Below, in pieces: positions 7,113-8,751 of a stretch of DNA of 8,751 nucleotides. The DNA is from DAOUET01 sp034430155. GTDB lineage: Bacteria > Chloroflexota > Anaerolineae > Anaerolineales > UBA4823. A model generated the notes under the pieces. It searched no databases. It was not told the origin of the DNA and saw only the letters and a program-made list of their open reading frames with translations. The position numbers were made by a program, and so were the translations under genes. The stretch lies in contig DAOUET010000114.1 of NCBI GenBank assembly GCA_034430155.1, positions 1 to 8,751 of the forward strand, given 5' to 3'. Every line of letters starts with the position of its first letter. Positions within the stretch are counted from its first letter, which is position 1.

Positions 7113-7238
7113 ATGGACGAGCAAAAATCCATCTATGAAGTTCCTCAAATCGTCAGTTATACCGATGACGAGATTCTCGAGGAACTGGGTGAGGCACATG
7201 CTATGCCCTCGCCCCCGCCCGCATCTAGTTTCCCGTAG
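7113..7238 (+). CDS. Candidate RiPP precursor peptide (41 residues)
   Basis: This short gene begins at ATG 7113 behind a near-ideal ribosome site and ends at TAG 7236-7238. Seen in the product: a charged start, YEVPQI at 8-13 (the YxxPx[I/L] pattern used by PqqD-like elements to bind lasso and related leaders), an acidic segment DEILEELG at 19-26 that would form a helix, AHA at 28-30, and a tail MPSPPPASSFP at 31-41. The tail has three serines (33, 38, 39), five prolines, no cysteine, no Asp/Glu and no Lys. The leader thus looks like a RiPP leader, while the tail cannot form a lasso macrolactam. AHA could be a signal-peptidase-type cut site, and a peptidase gene lies two genes downstream. PqqD, kinase, nucleotidyltransferase and glycosyltransferase genes flank it. 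A simple small regulatory protein is the alternative. I recognise no named family. Confidence 0.75.
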   Translation: MDEQKSIYEVPQIVSYTDDEILEELGEAHAMPSPPPASSFP

Positions 7239-7255
7239 TCAGACCCAACATTGAT

Positions 7256-7289
7256 TGTGGAGGCTAGGCATTAACACCTAGCCTCCACA
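7256..7289 (+). repeat. Perfect 13-bp hairpin after the peptide gene
   Basis: TGTGGAGGCTAGG (7256-7268) pairs without mismatch with CCTAGCCTCCACA (7277-7289) around an 8-base loop (CATTAACA). It starts 18 bases after the peptide stop and ends 25 bases before the kinase start. No T-run follows on the plus strand (the next bases are CCGAGCTCG), so it is not a classic intrinsic terminator. Stem-loops at this place in RiPP operons commonly protect the precursor mRNA end or let only part of transcription pass to the enzyme genes. That role is inferred here. Confidence 0.75.
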
Positions 7290-7314
7290 CCGAGCTCGTT
7301 GTTGAAAAAAAGAC

Positions 7315-8487
7315 ATGATAAATAGGGATCTCAGCCGGTTGAAGGAAGGACATTCATATCATCAATTGAAACTACGTTTCTATGAACTGGACGTCGTAAT
7401 CGAATCCGACACCAGTTCTTTCATCGATCTGTTCGCAAGAATGTATCCGCGCTTTCTTACAGATTATTTACGGGTAGAGAAGGAAAGAACGGCGACTTTT
7501 ACCGTTTATACTCAACCAGATAATCCCTATGGAATGCCCGCCATAGTCCACCAGGGCGATGTGAGAATTCTAGAGGATCCCAAGTATCTTGATGGTTTCG
7601 CCTATGAATACATCTACTATTGGATCCTCCACAAGATTAAGAGCCATTTCTTGATTCATGCTGGGGCGGTTTCTTACAATGACCAGGGGATCGTTCTGGC
7701 CGCCGATTCAATGCATGGAAAGACAACCACGGTCTTGAAGATCATCGAGAGAGGTTTTAAATACCTCTCGGATGAGATCGCAGCCCTGGGGCGTTCTGAC
7801 AAACTGCTTTACCCATTCCCGCGGAGTCTTCGAATCCGGCCTGACACCTTGAGGCGGGCTGGTTTTACTGGTGCAGCTCATAAGGCGCAGATATGGTCGG
7901 ATAAACTGCTCATGGATATCGAGGATATCAAGCCGGGCAGCATGGGAGATGTTGTCCCATTGAAGTGGATCATTATATTTGGCGAGCCACATAATAGTTT
8001 TTCCCTTACTCGAGATCAACCTGAGCGAGAGTTATATATTTTTATTGATAGCGTAAATGAAAATTTTCTTTCCAGCATGAACCGAATCGGAGAGGTTGTT
8101 GATCTGATACCCAATAACCAAAATACTTGCACCCGCCTTAGCATCCGAGTGAAGAATACTCGCAACCTTCTCACCCAAATTGAAGAGGCTTGCCAGAGAG
8201 ATGGCATTATATTGTACGACATATCAAAAAAGTTAGAGAGGTCGCCATCTTTTGACTTCCCAGCTCGTTTGGAACCCATCCCCCATACCCAGGCGGTTAT
8301 TGAATTGCTGCGCGGTTTAATGGGCAGACACAAATCCTCTCTCTTGCAACAAGAGTTTTCTGGAAGTACCAAACGCATGTTCCTTGAACTTGCCTCTCTT
8401 ATCAGCGAAGCGCAATGCTATAGGTTATACGTAGGACCCTTGAATCAAATGGCAGACCTGATCTGCGACCTGGTGGGGGCAAATTGA
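7315..8487 (+). CDS. HprK-related serine kinase-like protein
   Basis: The 390-residue protein has an N-terminal domain of about 105 residues followed by an HPr-kinase-like core: FLIHAGAVS (112-120) with the histidine typical before the P-loop, GIVLAADSMHGKTTTV (125-140) as the Walker A region, YLSDEIAAL (150-158) with the acidic Walker B-like pair D153/E154, and FPRSLRIRP (168-176). Related kinases in lasso-peptide clusters phosphorylate a serine of the precursor, and HprK-related kinase A proteins travel with PqqD proteins. The P-loop is degenerate: the first Gly of GxxxxGK[ST] is replaced by A130, though GKT (135-137) remains. The roughly 200-residue C-terminal part is long for a lone HprK domain. 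The ATG at 7315 has no clear Shine-Dalgarno. It follows the peptide gene and its hairpin by 76 bp and nearly touches the next gene, so the peptide is the likely substrate. Confidence 0.8.
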   Translation: MINRDLSRLKEGHSYHQLKLRFYELDVVIESDTSSFIDLFARMYPRFLTDYLRVEKERTATFTVYTQPDNPYGMPAIVHQGDVRILEDPKYLDGFAYEYIYYWILHKIKSHFLIHAGAVSYNDQGIVLAADSMHGKTTTVLKIIERGFKYLSDEIAALGRSDKLLYPFPRSLRIRPDTLRRAGFTGAAHKAQIWSDKLLMDIEDIKPGSMGDVVPLKWIIIFGEPHNSFSLTRDQPERELYIFIDSVNENFLSSMNRIGEVVDLIPNNQNTCTRLSIRVKNTRNLLTQIEEACQRDGIILYDISKKLERSPSFDFPARLEPIPHTQAVIELLRGLMGRHKSSLLQQEFSGSTKRMFLELASLISEAQCYRLYVGPLNQMADLICDLVGAN

Positions 8488-8488
8488 A

Positions 8489-8751
8489 GTGGCCGGTATT
8501 CAGAAGAGCTCAGAAACTGTTCCAACACGAATAAGCCAAGAAGTAATTAATTACACCTTGGATTTATGGCGCCAGGCTGGAAAACACAGCATCATTTCGA
8601 TCACGGGCGGAAGCATGGTGCCTCTGGTTCTGCATGGCGATCAAGTCCTTGTATCGCATGGCTTGAATGGCCTAAGAACAGGAGATTTAATTGTATTTAG
8701 ACAATCAGACCAAGTCATTGCTCACAGAATCATCAGAATCCGCCGTTATGG
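8489..8751 (+). CDS. S24/S26-family signal-peptidase-like protease (3' end cut by window)
   Basis: A GTG at 8489, one base after the kinase stop and with GGTGGGGG at 8472-8479 in place as a ribosome site, opens a frame to the window edge (87 residues). Seen: ITGGSMVPLVLHGDQVLV (38-55) with the SMxP motif (S42 as nucleophile), GLRTGDLIVF (61-70) and VIAHRIIRIR (76-85). A histidine (H79) takes the place of the usual bacterial Lys general base, as in SipW, archaeal and ER signal peptidases. There is no membrane helix in the 35 residues before the catalytic serine, unlike standard leader peptidases. Small soluble S24/S26 peptidases occur beside PqqD and HprK-like genes. Here the obvious substrate is the 41-residue peptide with its AHA site. 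That link is inference. Confidence 0.8.
   Translation, partial: MAGIQKSSETVPTRISQEVINYTLDLWRQAGKHSIISITGGSMVPLVLHGDQVLVSHGLNGLRTGDLIVFRQSDQVIAHRIIRIRRY

Noticed and set aside
6933..7199. Minus-strand 88-codon frame across the peptide gene
   Set aside because: Antisense to the strong ribosome site and the peptide frame, with no protein-like motifs; a shadow frame.
4409..8751. Canonical lasso-peptide cluster
   Set aside because: No asparagine-synthase-like cyclase or transglutaminase-like leader protease is in the window, and the precursor tail lacks the ring-closing Asp/Glu.
1..8751. CRISPR arrays, tRNA/rRNA genes, insertion sequences, phage genes
   Set aside because: No regularly spaced repeats, no RNA-gene landmarks, no transposase or integrase frames and no terminal inverted repeats were seen.

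Overview
The window looks like bacterial chromosome of moderate GC content. It carries the end of a surface-polysaccharide locus running into a small peptide-modification locus. The gene set (heptose-bisphosphate phosphatase, hexapeptide acyltransferase, four-helix DPM1-like glycosyltransferase, B12-binding radical SAM, PF14907 nucleotidyltransferase, PqqD, HprK-like kinase, S26 peptidase) and the even GC suggest an environmental lineage such as Chloroflexota (Anaerolineae). That placement is inference from gene content only; no rRNA or marker gene is present.

Left part (1-4122). A minus-strand GmhB-type phosphatase, cut by the window edge, diverges across 26 bp from a plus-strand run: hexapeptide acyltransferase (392-1153), overlapping by ATGA with a membrane-anchored family 2 glycosyltransferase (1150-2346), then a B12-binding radical SAM enzyme (to 4122). 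These fit heptose/glycan assembly on a lipid carrier and its decoration. A 286-bp gap (4123-4408) holds at best a doubtful small membrane ORF and a perfect 17-bp palindrome.

Right part (4409-8751). A PF14907 nucleotidyltransferase, a PqqD-family peptide-binding protein and a soluble glycosyltransferase are followed by a 41-codon gene at 7113-7238. It has a 13-base Shine-Dalgarno match and is followed by a 13-bp hairpin. Then come an HprK-related kinase and an S24/S26 peptidase that runs off the right edge. The 41-residue product has the build of a RiPP precursor: a YxxPxI motif of the kind bound by PqqD-like recognition elements, an acidic helical DEILEELG segment, an AHA site, and a short Pro/Ser-rich tail (MPSPPPASSFP).

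Working model (inference). PqqD presents the precursor. The kinase, nucleotidyltransferase and glycosyltransferase modify serines in the tail, and the S26 peptidase cuts after the leader. This toolkit overlaps the accessory genes of phosphorylated lasso peptides and the HprK-related-kinase/PqqD systems seen near exopolysaccharide loci. However, the tail has no Asp or Glu for a lasso ring, and no cyclase is visible here. A Pro/Ser-rich peptide modified by phosphate and/or sugar is therefore the most interesting possibility in the window.
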